Assembly (NCBI GenBank): GCA_037975125.1
Contig: CM075850.1
Coordinates: forward strand, 67,236,390 to 67,300,389
DNA from: Latrodectus hesperus
Taxonomy: Eukaryota; Arthropoda; Arachnida; Araneae; Theridiidae
Length of the DNA stretch: 64,000 nucleotides
Direction: 5' to 3'
In this document: piece by piece, positions 36,821 to 51,500 of the stretch
Position numbering within the stretch: the first letter of the stretch is position 1
Layout of the letters: every line of letters begins with the position of its first letter
Program-made: the position numbers and the translations under genes
The notes under the pieces: generated by a model
Database searches by the model: none
The model's input: only the letters and a program-made list of their open reading frames with translations
Told to the model about the DNA's origin: nothing

Positions 36821-39800
36821 CTATGAAAAAAACGTAAAATTTAGAATCAAAATGAAAAATTATATCAGAGTAAAAAGAAATCCATTGAAATTATCATTAT
36901 GAAAATAAAATCCAATAATTAGGACTACCATAAACAGCGTTTTAAAATAAAATTCTTAAGAACACCGAAATTTATTTTTCTATGTAAAAATTTACAATGA
37001 AATTTCTAAATATGAGCATTTTTAAGTTAACATTGAAAAAGCTTAGTCTCTAAGACCATAAAAGAAATTTGAAACATTTATTTAGTAAGTTTTATGAAAT
37101 TTATTGAAACATAGATACAAGTAAGAATATTTCGTAACTTATATTTTAAAAACTTATTCTATAATTTAGCAGAATAGAAATTTCAACGAAACATTTAGAC
37201 AAAAGAAAACATATTTATAAGGCATATTCACATTTTCTTGAAGCCATTGATAAGAACATGTTTTTTTCTTAGGCATTTGTGGCTATTTTGCTCTTGCAGG
37301 TAAGCTCAACCAGATTTATAGTTTAAAATGGATTTCGAATCATATCTAGCATCTGTGACAAGGGTAGGAATTAAGTTCGCATATTGTTGAAGATGAAAAA
37401 CTAGAAATTTATAAATTGATTCAAATAAAGAGCTTGAAGTAATTAAAAACCTATGCTTGAAAAAATAGATCATGGTGAGAAGAAATATATTCCAATATGC
37501 CACTATTTTTTACAAAATTAGAAAATGAAATCAGAAAAGTAAATACACTGCTCACACCATTACAGTCGCTTCATCAAGAAGACGATACTCTACACACGTG
37601 AAATTTACATTGGAATAAGTGTGGTAAGAAAACGAATAAATTTCGAATGAATTCGTGTGAAAAAGATGGTAACAGCAGCAACAACAACAATATATTTAAA
37701 TGAAAAATTGTGCAACAGGTTTCTCATACAAAAATTACATTTAAAGCTGTTGCTTTGTGAAATGTTGTTGTGATACCTCGTGTAAGAAACAAAAACGCGT
37801 ATCAATAAGCTTTTGTTAGTTAAAAAGTAATTTAATTTGTAGATTATCAAGATTATTGCTTATCGTATCACAATACTGATATTTTTGTCGATCAAGATCT
37901 CGTGAATACCATGGATTCAAGGCATTTATACAGAATTCAGCCATATATTCAGGATATTTATACAAATTTGTATATATAAGATATGCTGAACATAAGAAAC
38001 TCGAGCTATTATTAGAGAAGACAGGCACATCACTCACATGGACTTGATAGATTGTACATCCATATCTCCTAAACCCCTATCATCCATATCTCATGAATCA
38101 AGAAATGAGATCATTTGAAGGACAACAAGTGTCTTTTAAGCTTTTCAAAGGTGTTTGTAGCAGCATGAAATGTCATTTCGGTAACCATGGACTCGACATA
38201 ACAATCATACCTTGACAGATGACTACAACAGCATAAGCAAGCATACCTTCACTGATATGATCAGTGATGAACATCTATAAAAATGGTAGGAAGTCGTGTT
38301 TTGAGACGAATCTCGGCTCTGCTTGCAACGTCATGATGGTCGCATCTGTGTTTGTTAGGGGTATCATAGGGAATTAACATCATTAGCTTGCAAATGCATA
38401 TCATCATACTGAACCATAATATGTAGTGATGCTATGGAGTTCCATAGGATACACATCTAAGTTATTTCTTGTTCGTAATAGTAACATTTTGAACAGTAAA
38501 AATTAAATAAATTCTGCTTATTTTTTAAATGTTTTCTTCCGGTTGTTGTTTCTAATCCAGAATGATGTACTGTTGCTACATCATCTTCATAAAACCATAA
38601 ATGTCCATAAAATCTAAAAACGTGTGTGTCCTTTAAAATCTCGGGAAACGTAAAACCCAAAGACTTGAGAATATGGAGGGAAAGCTTATTCAACCTTGCA
38701 CCAATGTCATGCAATAATGTTTTCTTCATAAATAAATTAATAAATGTATCTTATTATTGATAAAAATATCGAATAGATTAATTCCATAAAAAATTACAAT
38801 TCATCATTACATATATTAGCGATAATATAATATACACCATCAACAGAATGTTAATTTTTCACCTTAAGCCTTTATATAATACAGAAAGATTTTATTTTCA
38901 TTACTCTCTGTCTCACACATTTGAAACACATGGTATATATAAGTGAAAATCAAAATTAATATAAGTTGACCACTTATATTCTCTTAAATTATATCATTTC
39001 TTATGTTAAGAAAGTTCTACAGTCAACGATACCATAAGTTAATCTTGTATAGATTCAAACTTTTGTAATGTTTTAAAATCCTTTTTATTCTCAATTTGTT
39101 GTTGAAAAAATAAGCGAATGATACAATGATCGCTAAAATACAGCTATTTTTATGCATATGATGAAGTCTAATATTGCTGTCCTGAAAACCAAAATGGCAA
39201 CGATTACGGTTTTCGGTGATAATAATAGATACCATCAGAAGAAATACAACTAAACTTCATTTATGTACGGAACAAGAGGAAAAACACATGACGAAAAACA
39301 AGAAATTGCTCAAATATTTACACCTATTCTTTGCCCGAAGAACAGAGACCATAAAAAGAGGAACAAAAATCCGAGACGTAATGTTTTCAGGACTCTAAAG
39401 TACAAAATATAATTCCTGAACCAATAAAGGAACGTTTAACTGCCGACGGAATACGCTATCAATAACAGTAACAAACCGTATTCCGGAATCAAAATGGGGC
39501 AAATTTCTCGTGTTTCTGATCTCCCAGGGGTCTCACTACTTGTTCATTGGGGCAGGACTCCCCGAGGGGTGGAGAGGACAAGGAGCATCGGGCACTAAAT
39601 CGTAGAAGCCTCCAATTTCGAAAATCCTGGTCCGTCCAGGTTCGCAATGCCACGAACTCTATGAGGCTCCTTCATGAAGAATGAATGGGCACAGGGAATT
39701 TAGCAGTCCAGCCCGGTACTTGAAGGAGGTATGGCCTTGCATCATTGTCCAGGTTGCCGGACCTCTGCACGGAAGGCGCCAACACCAACTTATCCTTCGC

Positions 39801-42800
39801 CTGTCGCCAATCTAAGATTTGGAGTGAAAAGGCAGCAAAAGGACTAGCCTAGATATTCTGAATATCCATTCGCTTATAATTTACATGGATTCATTTTTCT
39901 TCAAATAATTACATGAAAGATTTTAAGAGATAAAATGAAATATCTATTCTGACAAGTTAGTTTATTACATAATTTAAAGTTATTTCATCCTAAGTATATA
40001 TATAAAATAATTCTATTGAGTTTATCAAAATTATATCCAGCATAATTTTTTTAATAATATTTTTACCCTCAATAATCCTGTATACACTATAAATAGTTAT
40101 AAAAATTTTACTGAGATTACAAAAGTGCGAAGAAATTTAAAATAAGTGAATAATGATGCTTATTTTTGGTATATACTACCAAATTAGAAAGAATAAAATC
40201 CTAATTTAGTTTTTAAATTTAAATTTCAATCAAAAAATTAATGAGAATAAAATGTGATTTTATTAACCATTTCTAAATCAAGATTCTTCAGATACTATTC
40301 TACCTTCAAATAAATACCTAAATTAATAGTTCTTTTATTCACACTAAGTTCTTTTTCATGTAATCATTTAAAACAAGGTATGAAATGTAAATTATTATAA
40401 ACACATATTGTGAATTATAAAAATTATATATTTGCAGTTTGGCATTAAAATGATATGCATGTGATCACGTTTTATTTTAATCGAGCGACATTATTTATAC
40501 GTGTGGTAAATATAGTTTCCTTTTCCTTATCCATTTGATCTGGATCAAATTTCGTTGGAAGACAGTAGTGATTCACTTCTTTAGATTACAACAAAAAATA
40601 TTTCTGACTATTTTCATAGGTGTAAATCTCTAATTATTAATTAAATAACTCCAAACAGAATATTATTCCAAGCTGTAACTTACAAAATAAACAGGCATTT
40701 GAATTAATTTTTATTAATATGTATTAATTAAATATTATAAAATAGTTTCAAATCACCAAACCATGGTAATTTAAAAAATGTAACGAAATTTTTGAATTTA
40801 ATCATAAATTCAAAAGTTTCTTTTAAATCTTTTTTAAAAGAAACTTTTGGACAATTTTTTTATGTATACATACAATTAAATTAATATGATTAAGACATGA
40901 TATTTATTACTTTATGAGATATTATGTCATGTTTAAGAGAAGAATTTTTGTAAGAGAATGTTTTATAGGAAAATATACTGGTTTTATATACATAAATATA
41001 TATAAAACCCTACAACGTGAACTTAACACTGATTTGAAATCAAATTTTTTGTATGTAATATAGTAACTAGTTTATATTCAATTGGGGATTATTTCACAGC
41101 ATCTCAAAACTAGTATGATGGATATGAGTTTAAGTGTAAGTAATAAATGAAAGAAAAGATTTAGGAAATGGGGAAAAATAAAAACAGGTGGTTATTACTG
41201 TACTTCTCGAATTTTCTTGATAATATCACTTTGGCTAATTCAAATATAATTTCTGTATTAAATTTCATATCAAATTTAATTTCCTACTGAAATTTCGTAT
41301 GTTTACTCACATTCGTAAATTATTTTTCATTCATATTTTCATTGAGATATAAAAATATGCATACATTAGGAATTATTCAATTTTTATGGTTTTATAATAA
41401 CACAAAAAAATTATAACATGTCTTTTCTTATAAAATGACGTTACTTAAATAATTTATATGAATTAATGAGCCAAAATATTTTAACTTTAGCTTTGAAAAA
41501 TAATGTTGAAAGAAATGCAGAAAATTTAGTATCTTAATGTTTACATTTTCTGTATTTATTTTTCATGATTTACAATTGTAAATATAGATTTTAATTTTAT
41601 TTTATGTCTTGCAGTACTGTCTATAAAATAGGCCAAGATAAAAGCATACCGAGATAAAAGGGAAAAATTATTATTGGTTTTCATTACTATATTAAATCGC
41701 TCTCTATTAGTACAATTCAAAATCCTTTTCCAAGATAACGAAATTATGGACATAAAAGATTTATAGTGTAGTCTCCTAACTTTTGAGGGTAAGAAATCAT
41801 TTTAGCCTTGACACTTAATGTATATGGTAATGAAAGAGTAAGAAAAAGTCTTATTTTAAAAAAAAAATACTTTATCTTGATATTCAGACGCTGCATTTAT
41901 AAAAATAAGATATTTAGAACACTTCAAACATAAATTAAAAATATTACTTGAATTTTAAAATTATTAAATAACACAAAAGATGTTTTTATGTTTTATTATT
42001 TATGGAAATATAATATTCAGATTCTTATATATAAGTAATATAATGTTTTTTGTATATTTCTCTTTAAATACAAGGTACTTGTTTATTAGAAAAATTTAAG
42101 TTACAGAAAGACTAGCTTCTTCTTTAAATCGCAGTCGATATGGAAATCTTTGGAGAGACATAGTTCAAGCATTTTATATAAATATTCCTCAATATAAATG
42201 TAAAAACGAACTGAAAACAAAAATGGAGAGGGCTCAGAAAAAAATGAGCTCAGACCTTGAAATGTTTAATAAATAATATCTCAAGGAGACTAGATTAAGT
42301 AATAAGCAATATTTATTGTATCAGACGAAAACGAATATTTATTTTTCCTGAAAAACATTTTAATTATAAGACGTTTTACGAATAAGAATATTTTAACACC
42401 AATTAACCTTATTATAATTAATTTTTTCACTACAGGCTTAAGTCAAAGCTTAAAATTGATTTGGCTGAATTAGATTTTAGAATGCGTTTCAACTGTGAAA
42501 TGTTTTAGTTAGTATTGGATAACTGAATTCAATTTTCTAGAACTGAGTACTTTCGCAAAAAAAGGAAAGAAAATTGTAATTGCTCAGTAGCTAAAAAATT
42601 GTATTGAATAAGTAAATTTCAATTCCCCTTCTAAATTGTTATCTTTTTGTGAAATGGGGAATTTAATTTCATTTTGATTTTTTACTAAAGCTAATTAAAA
42701 TTTAAATTTTCCATTAATTTATGTATAATTTTAAGGAAAGTTCGCAATTATTTAAAAAAGAACATATACGTTTAAATATGTAATAATATAATAGAAAAAT

Positions 42801-45509
42801 GTAAAGTGAATTTCTGACTAAATTGATATGTGTTAGTGAAAATATTTTCATAGCTTAAAATTTGATTTGATAATTTTGTAATTTAACAGGAATAAGTTGA
42901 AAATAGAAAGAAATTCATAAACTTAAAACTTAATTTCGTTCCTTCTGTGCAGTTCGAATAATAGTCTCATAATATTGAAAAATTTTTTGCAAATCTATAA
43001 ATTATGTACACTAAATGTGGTATAATCGTTCATTTTAACAATTGAATTATTTTCTAAATAAAGTGTATTAATAAATTTAATGGTGTTTTGCTTCAAACTT
43101 GCTGTTTGTGTTTTGTCTCGAAAATCCAAAGCAGAAATATCGCCAAATCTGTTAAACCCTCTCCTCTCAGTCGACGATAGGGTGATGGCAGTGATTGGCC
43201 AGTTAATGCTGGAGCAGACTCTCGAAGTCCGACTCTTTTCTTCCGAATCACTTCCCGTTATTGAGAAGAAAAAATGATTTCCTCTCCCTTTCTCTTCAGA
43301 AAAACCAATTCGAAGCGGCTGCAGAACCTTAATCATTCGCTGCCGGAGTAAGCACTTAACCTTACACGTGGTCTGCAGGTCAAGCGGGCCGGCAATGGGC
43401 ACTAATGTTCAAAGCCCTGCCGGCCAGCATGCGAAGTGCTGATTTTAAGTGTTATCTGACGTTGCTTTGGTTGGCGTCATAATTGCCTAATGCTTGGTAC
43501 TGCAGAAACTAGAATCAAACAAAATTCGCATTGTTCTTGTTGGAATTGGAAATCAATGTAGGGATAATTCTCATTGATAAGGAATTTCGCTGCAAATATC
43601 AATCAATCAATCAATACAATTGAGTTTCTACGTTAATGATATGAAAATGAATGTTTGAAATTACTAAACATCAGTAAAATTCTTGAGAAAATGAAATATT
43701 TTTGAAATAGTTAAATTAATCAGGGAAATTTAATCTACTCTGTAAGTAAAATACCACATAACAACATAACAGAAAATAGAGAAAAAGCATCCAAATAATC
43801 AAAAGTAAAATTTTATAAAATACTGAAGTTGGACAAATAGGAATCTAAATAAAATGAATGTTTTCGTAAAATTTAAATCGAGTGAATGAAAGTACTAAAT
43901 GGATTTGTTATAAGCATTGTAAGCATATTTAATTCGTATATTTTATTTCTAGAATTCACATGCGATGTGATAAGCTTCCAATATAATATTCTGGTGGAAT
44001 GGAGTATTGTTGCGTATTACAATGAAGGTAAAGATAGTACTTTTCAGAAAATATATTTTTTGAATTGAATTGTGCATGATTAAATGCGTTTCCTACGATT
44101 AGGTTTTTAAGGACAAAAATAGGCTTCAGAACGAATTAAAATACACTATGAATTCATTTAAGATGCAAATAGAGATTTGTTTCAGATTGTTTTACAAGTA
44201 ATAGTATTCAAGCTTTTACTGGTAATTATTTGGGTGTTGAAAATCTTCACTTATGCATGCCCATGTTCATGAAACCGAGAGTAAAAGAGCCAAAACTTAC
44301 AAAAATCGCTATGAAATGTGTTGAAAGACAAAAGCTCTACATCTCATCTAATCGGCTTCAAGAGAAACACACGTGACGTAAAATAAAAAAAGACTACCTA
44401 AATGATAAGTGGACATATAGCTAGTGCTAATGGATCTTCGAGATCTTTTAATAGCAGCGGCTTTCGGCACTAATGTCATTTGCAGAGGGCACGAGACCTA
44501 ATTGTTTTTTATCGCCTTTACATCCCCCAAAGTCAATACTTTTGAAACCCTCGCGCCAAACAGATTCTGGCAGCACTTCGTTTTGGGGTTAATGAAAGAT
44601 TAAATTCTCCGTAATGACCCCTCATTATATCTTACCCTCTACACTAGTATTTCCCTTTTACTGGAAAGCGAAGAGGGAAGGGAAAAAAATTACTCGTTAC
44701 CGTGTACGCATACCTGTTCCTCCAAATATCCCAGGGGAATTGTAGACATGTAATACAATTTTGTCGGCCACGCTCTGTATTAAATTCCGCCGTGAATGTA
44801 TGCGTGCGTGGGGATAGGGGGGCGTTTGATTTTGAAGCCGTCCCTCCCCCTCTCTACCTCCTCCGTCTGGCTCTGGTTCTAATACGGCCTTTGGGAACTG
44901 ACGAGTAAGGAAGCACTTCAAATAATTGAATTAGCCGCCTTTCGCAATCTGGCGTGCACAGGGATTGCATGGAAAACGGCTCGGAAGGTCTTTTCCAGAA
45001 GAGAATATAAGGTTATAATCAGAACTGGTTTGTCGTCCTCTGGAGTCAGCCGCTGGGGACCCCCTCCCCTCCACAGGCTGCGTTTGCCTATTAAAGATTA
45101 TAAGCGTTGTCTCTGTGTATCTGTTCTCTCGACTGAGACCGGGTACTTAATGAATATTCACTGACTTCTCTTTCTCTCTCTTGATGATCCTTGATACCTT
45201 CGGACGTTTGTTTTGGAGAATGTTCCTAAGGAGTGAGAAACACCGTCTCGATTGCCTGCGCAAAGAGGGGTCGTATATGTGTGCAGGATTTCGGCTCGAA
45301 ATTTCTCAAAAAAGCAGAAGCGTCGAGTTATTATTGATTCATTCATTTTTAAAATAAGATGGTTTTGAACTTAGTCACGTAAATAACACTAAGGAATACA
45401 TATAAAAAATAATTAAAGCAATGTCCTAGAAGTAATCTAATGAAAATAATGGAAAATGCAAAAATTCAGAAGAAAATTTATATAGTTCATTGCACATCAT
45501 TACCCGTAT

Positions 45510-45592
<83 letters not shown>

Positions 45593-48500
45593 GATTTGCA
45601 CGTTTTAAAATTTATTTGCGTCAGCATTGTTGATAGGAAATTAAATTTGTATATATGTAAAGTAATTTGTGTATAAGTACAATGCTCTACAAAGAGTCCT
45701 AAATGTTCTAAGCTCTTGGGCTGATGGGAATAATATGGTAGTAAACACTGATAAGACATCTTTCCAATTGTTCTTCCTTAGTGCTAAGCATCATGATATT
45801 CATCTTAGCTATAAGGAAAAAACCCTAATAAGAACAAACGATACTATATACTTTGGTATTCACTTAGACACAAAATTGACTTGGAAAAAACAAATTGGCA
45901 CTGCAATTGATAAAGGACACCTGAGATCTAAGCTTATTAAGTCTGGCATCACTTGGGGCTCTACTCAAGATGTACTATGCGCAACATATAAAAGCTATGT
46001 TCGCCCCACTGTGGAATATGGAAATGAGGTCTTAATTACTGCCTCGAATTCTAATAGACACAAACTTGATGTTTTTCAGAAGAGCATGTTGCGTCTAATC
46101 ACTGGAGGAGCTAAATCAACTCCTATAGTTGCTATGGGACGGCAGACTAAATTGAAACCGATGGGTGATGGATGTAATAGAAATGATATGATTCTTGTTG
46201 AAAGAATCTTAAGAAGAAAGAGAAACTTTCTACGAGATTAAAGTGGTTGAAGGACTAAAAATCCATTGATCATTTCAATTATAAATGATCTCTATGACAC
46301 TTATGATATCTCTACCCCAGATCACCAGGTTTTTGCATGGGAATGAAATCCTGTTGTGAATCTAGATAAGTTGGAGGTACATCTAGATCTTGTTTGGAGA
46401 GTTGAAAAAAACAGTACACACTATAGAGGGAGTTGAAAAGTGCTGCTCTGACTACAATTCACAGCAGATACCTTTCTGAGGATTGGCCCCATACATTCAG
46501 ATGGTTCTGCAAAGAAAGCTATAAAAATGCTGGTGCTGGAGTGCACTCAAAAGATTTTTGGATAAGCTACCCTGTGGGGAAATACTGCAATTATTTTGAT
46601 GGCGAGCTTGCTGCTATAGCTCATGCAATTGACAAATTAAGAAGCATCCATGATCAAATACTTGTTTTCCTTGTTGATTCACAAGCTATTATTCTTTACT
46701 AATCTAAATTATAATAATAATGCACTAGTTCACTCTTACAGAATGAAGCTGCATGAACTCATTGAAATCAAGTACCACGCTGCTTTTCAATGGATCCATA
46801 TTCACTGCGATGTTCTTGGAAATGAGCAGACAGACAGACTTGCGAAAGCTGGTTCCCTGATGATCCAGCCAAATCCCTCCTTTGCCTTTGTGTAACATCA
46901 AAAGTGTAATTCTCATTAAAATATAAAGGATGACAGAATTTCCCTTTATGTTGATGCGACTATGGACGGGCAGTGGAAAATTCTATTTGATGGGAACAAT
47001 AAAATCCCTGGCTCCTTACCACGAGCTGTTGGGTCCTTATCATGAACTGGAAATGACTAGCTGCAAAGGCATCTGCATCGGATAGGTGTAATGAATTCTG
47101 TCCATTGTGCAATCATGGTGATATGGATACCGATCACCTCAAGAACTGCCCTGAAGTTTTAAAGTTTATGACTGACAATTCTTTAGAGGCTACTAAAGGA
47201 CTTTATTTTGTTTTTATACTTGTTCATCTTTTTATTGGATTGCTTGTCGATTAGTGGCAGAGATACCAACGACGGGCGTAGGAAAACAAACTTTATAGAT
47301 GCCGATAACAGAGTGCATACGTATCCTAAACTATATGACGTAATAGGTTTTTTCTTCATGAAGTAAACTTTCTAGTCTAGTGGAAATAGTATTTTTGTTT
47401 GAAGATTGTTTTTATGTATTGGATTATGTTATTTTTAGTGCATGTGATACCGTTCTTCACAGGTATGGGCTACATTTTTCCTAAAACCCCTTTACAATGT
47501 CATTGAATAAGATAATATGTCGTGAAATCACTTTCCAAATAGTGTCGGAATAGTTGTATCAATGTTTTACAGATCTACTCATGCTTTCCAGGTTATCAAG
47601 ATCACTAGACCTCAATTCAATCTTACATATCTGGGATACAGTTGTGATATGTTCGAAAGATTCCAAATATCTCCCTTTAATTTTCTTGAAATTTGGAACC
47701 TTGTTTAGGATTTATGGATTAGTAGTTCTCATTGTTTCTAGCATCTTGTCAAGTCTATACAAAAATAATCAAAACTGTAACTAAGGCTCCAAATTATCAG
47801 TTAAATAAATAGCGTTTTTGGTTCAATAGTTCATGTGTTTGAATTTTACCTTCAGATTGTATGTTCATTTTAGGCTTGGAGACCACTTTAAATTGTAGAT
47901 CCTGTGTTTAGTTAAATTTAAGTTAACCCTCATATATGCTAAAAATTGCCGACTATAGCAAACCAACCAAGAGGAAATAAATTAGTATTATAATTTTAGT
48001 TATTCGTCAGTGAAACTTTCGAGATAATATCTTGTAGATAAATATTATTTACATCAATGAATAATGTAGGGGAAATTTTCGGCAACCATCCGATGTCTCA
48101 ACCTTTCACCTAAAAATAATCTTCCATTCTTACAAGAAGAGCATAGACCATTGCATCAAATGTTATGAATGTGCTCCTTTTAATGACAAGTGCAGGAGTG
48201 AACCTATTATTTTCATACAAGTAATGGGAGGTTACTTAAACGACATTAACGATGTTTCATTTTAATTTATTTTAAAAAGAAATGCTCAAAAAAGAATTAA
48301 ATAAATTAAAAGTAATTGAATTACATTGCAGACCATTGTTATTTCACTCATTTGATGAAGTAAATTTAAAAGCTCAGTTAAGTGTACAAATTGTTGAAGA
48401 TAATGTATGAAGTTTTTATGTATCGTATGAAATATCAACTCACCAGTATGAATGTAAGTATGTTTTTTCATGTCCGATTTCTGGTGAAATCTCTTTCCAC

Positions 48501-51500
48501 AGTACTGACAAGGGTACGGTCTGGTGTCCGAGTGGATGAGTAAATGTGTGGAGAGGGTGGAGGATCTTTTGAAGCTCTTTCCACACTGTTTGCACTCGAA
48601 TGTCCTCTCTGCGGTGTGTATGGCCCGGTGCTGGCTCAGGCTAACCTCGTGACCGAACGTCTTATTGCACAGCTCGCATGCGAAAGGCCTCTTGCCGCTG
48701 TGAGACCGCCTCGAATGCACTTCGAGGCCGTGAGGGGTGCTGAACATTTTGTCGCACTTAACGCAGGAATACACATCGCTTGGGTGAGGATGTACGCCCG
48801 ACGGCTTAGAACTTGGATTCAAAAGAAGGCTTCCATCTGAAAATTTTGAAAAGAGACGTTATCCTTAACTTAATTTCCTAAATAATTTCTAAGCTGTAAA
48901 ATCTTAAATATAAACTTTGAATTTTTATTAGAAAATTACGAATATTAATAAGATTTTTTTTTCTGTTTTAATTTCCATTTAACATAATTTGTTAATATAT
49001 GTAAACCTAAAAACTATTCAATATAATATCAGGGAAATTGTTTCTACTTTACTTTCCTATTTAAAAATTAATGAGTACTATATAAATTAGTTTCCAAACG
49101 TTAAATTGAGAGAAGAATACGACTATAAATCAAAATAACGCTAGATAATTGAATGATAATCTGGGTGCCACAATATATTTATTACATTATCTGTAACTTA
49201 AAAACTCTCTAGAGAACTTTATACAAAAAATTTACATTTTATATTAATAAATATAAATTTTTATACCTGTTCTTTTCACTAGTAAACGTGAGTAGTATCA
49301 GTAATACAAAGTTGATCCATAATATTTTAAATGATTTGTCACACAAGGAGTTGTTTAAAGATACTTATAGATCTCGTAAAGCAATTTTAAATATATTTAA
49401 GGTTTATAAAGGGGAAGATTAGCAATTATCTATACTCTTGCGACCATTTTTTGTAATCTGAATGAGATAAATTTTGGAAGAGCATGTTAGCCATATTACT
49501 TGAACAACTATTTTAAGATAGTATTGTAAGAGTCAAACCGAGTAAGAGAGAGCATTATTTACTTCATAAAACTATGACCAATCGTAGTAATAGAAAATCA
49601 TATCTTTAATCATTAATTTGCAGAGATGATATACAGGGTTATTTTGTATAGCAACAATTGTAGTTGTGTGTGCCCCAATAAAGATATACCTTATTTTGCA
49701 AAAGCATTATCTCCTGTATATGCCATAAGACTTTTCCATTTATTAATAAAAAATAAAGTATTTTTACTCTTAATTTATGAACATGCCGAAAACTATTTGT
49801 TAAAATTAACGTGGGCACATCAATGACTAAAAGAAATTACCGCAGATTTTATGTTCAATTTTTTGTGCTTGATTCAAACGCTCTATTTATTGACAGAAAA
49901 TAAGCAAAATTAATAATGTTAAACATACCGATCACTTTTATGCAGTTCTTTGCACATTATTGTGCGCAAATTTAGTCTTACGGTACTCTTATTTAACATA
50001 AGAAATAATCATATTTCAATCTGTGATGGTTTTAGGGTTCGATGTGAACCTGTCATTTGTAAAAGATGTAATTCTGAAATTACCAGTAATTAGTCTTCGA
50101 AAGGATAAATTGTTAGAAATCGGTTCCACAATGGACTTTCTATGCAACAGCTATTTTGCATTATCATACTGCCGCCGCTAATTGTTCTCTAGGCGATTCA
50201 AAATTCAATAATGTTATTTAACATCAAATGTTTCTTTGAATTTTTTTAAGTTTTAGCTAGCTTCAAATTGGTTAATAGGCCTTAATTTACTGAATAGTAT
50301 TTTCCTTACAGCAGTTAATTTAAGGTTTGTTGTATTTATGTAAAATCGCGCGTAATGCTACTCTTTTTATTAATATAACTCAATTAAGTTTCGTAACATA
50401 TCCAACGAATAAAGATTTCAGGAATTTCAAATTACTTTCAGCCAATTTCTTGATTTTCCTTTTTTGTTTATGTTTTCCAGCCTAAATAGTTTCTCTCAAT
50501 ATAAATTAATATATTTTTTAATTTTTATATAATTATGTATCCTGTTTATAAACTTTTACTGAAAATACTGGTAACAAAACTTTTTTCATATTAATTAAAA
50601 ATATTCTCATTATGAATTTTTAACGTCTTTTATAATATAACACATAATCAACGAATATTTCAATACTCAATATTGTTTGAATTTTATAAAATCCTTGTTA
50701 AACATCGTAATATCTAATGAAAAATTGTTTGTTATTCACAGATTAAGTGAGTGTAGTATTTATTACTATTATTCTTTTTTAATTTAGAAACAATATTCAA
50801 AAATATTTGCTTCAGTTTAGAATATTCAGCTGTGATAAGAAAAAAAAAATGGGGTACTTTTTTTTTACCCTTCACTATTATAAATATATCATTTTTCCCC
50901 GACACACCTGATGCATCACCCTTCTAAAACACTTATGCTGCGGGATTTCCCAAACCCTACATATGTTGGGGAATACTGCCGTGAACAGCTTGAATGGTTC
51001 AAATAAAGCAACATTTTCCATTTAAAAAAGTATTACACTCATGCTACCTTTCAAATGTGAATGCAGAGGATGATGGGGGTGGAGATGCTTGACGTCTGAA
51101 TAGGGGGAGCCGAGTCCTAAAAGGGGAAAAGAGACGCAGTGAGCCAAGGACGGGAAGGGTCGGAAGATCTCAGCCGCAGTTGTGTAGTGGGCGGGCAGCA
51201 CACCATTGCTGGTGGTGGATGTCGATGTTGATCTAAAAAAGTAATTACAATTTATAAATGAAAATTACATTTAATTCACATTTGTAATCATCAAAATATT
51301 AATAATATTATGAAACCTAACTTTGAATAAAATATCAAAAAGTAAATGCGAGAATTGCATTTTATCAAGAGATCAACAATATTGTCATTTTAATTGTATC
51401 ATTGTATAATTTTTATATGCTAATTGATTATAATTTAATATTGATTAATTAAACCTTTAGTATATTCCTAGATTTTTGACTTAAAAAAACTTAGTATTCT

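Larger units (their letters stand above)
36821..48443 (-). other. 11.6-kb intron splitting the zinc-finger array
   Basis: The donor GTGAGTTG at 48443 and the acceptor TTTTCATAG at 36821 give a phase 1 intron between fingers 4 and 5. It holds an unidentified mixed-composition region (37.9-38.7 kb), a GC-rich repeat-like block (39.5-39.85 kb), hairpins at 40.8 kb, two GC islands (43.1 and 44.3-45.3 kb), a (TA)n array and a LINE remnant (45.6-47.3 kb). It is by far the largest intron of those visible. Confidence 0.85.

Noticed and set aside
42995..43402. 135-codon minus-strand frame across the 43-kb island
   Set aside because: It overlaps an opposing open frame, contains no domain, and about a third of it lies in AT-rich flank.
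48544..48840. 98-codon plus-strand open frame
   Set aside because: It is antisense to the zinc-finger exon, which has clear C2H2 motifs and splice sites.
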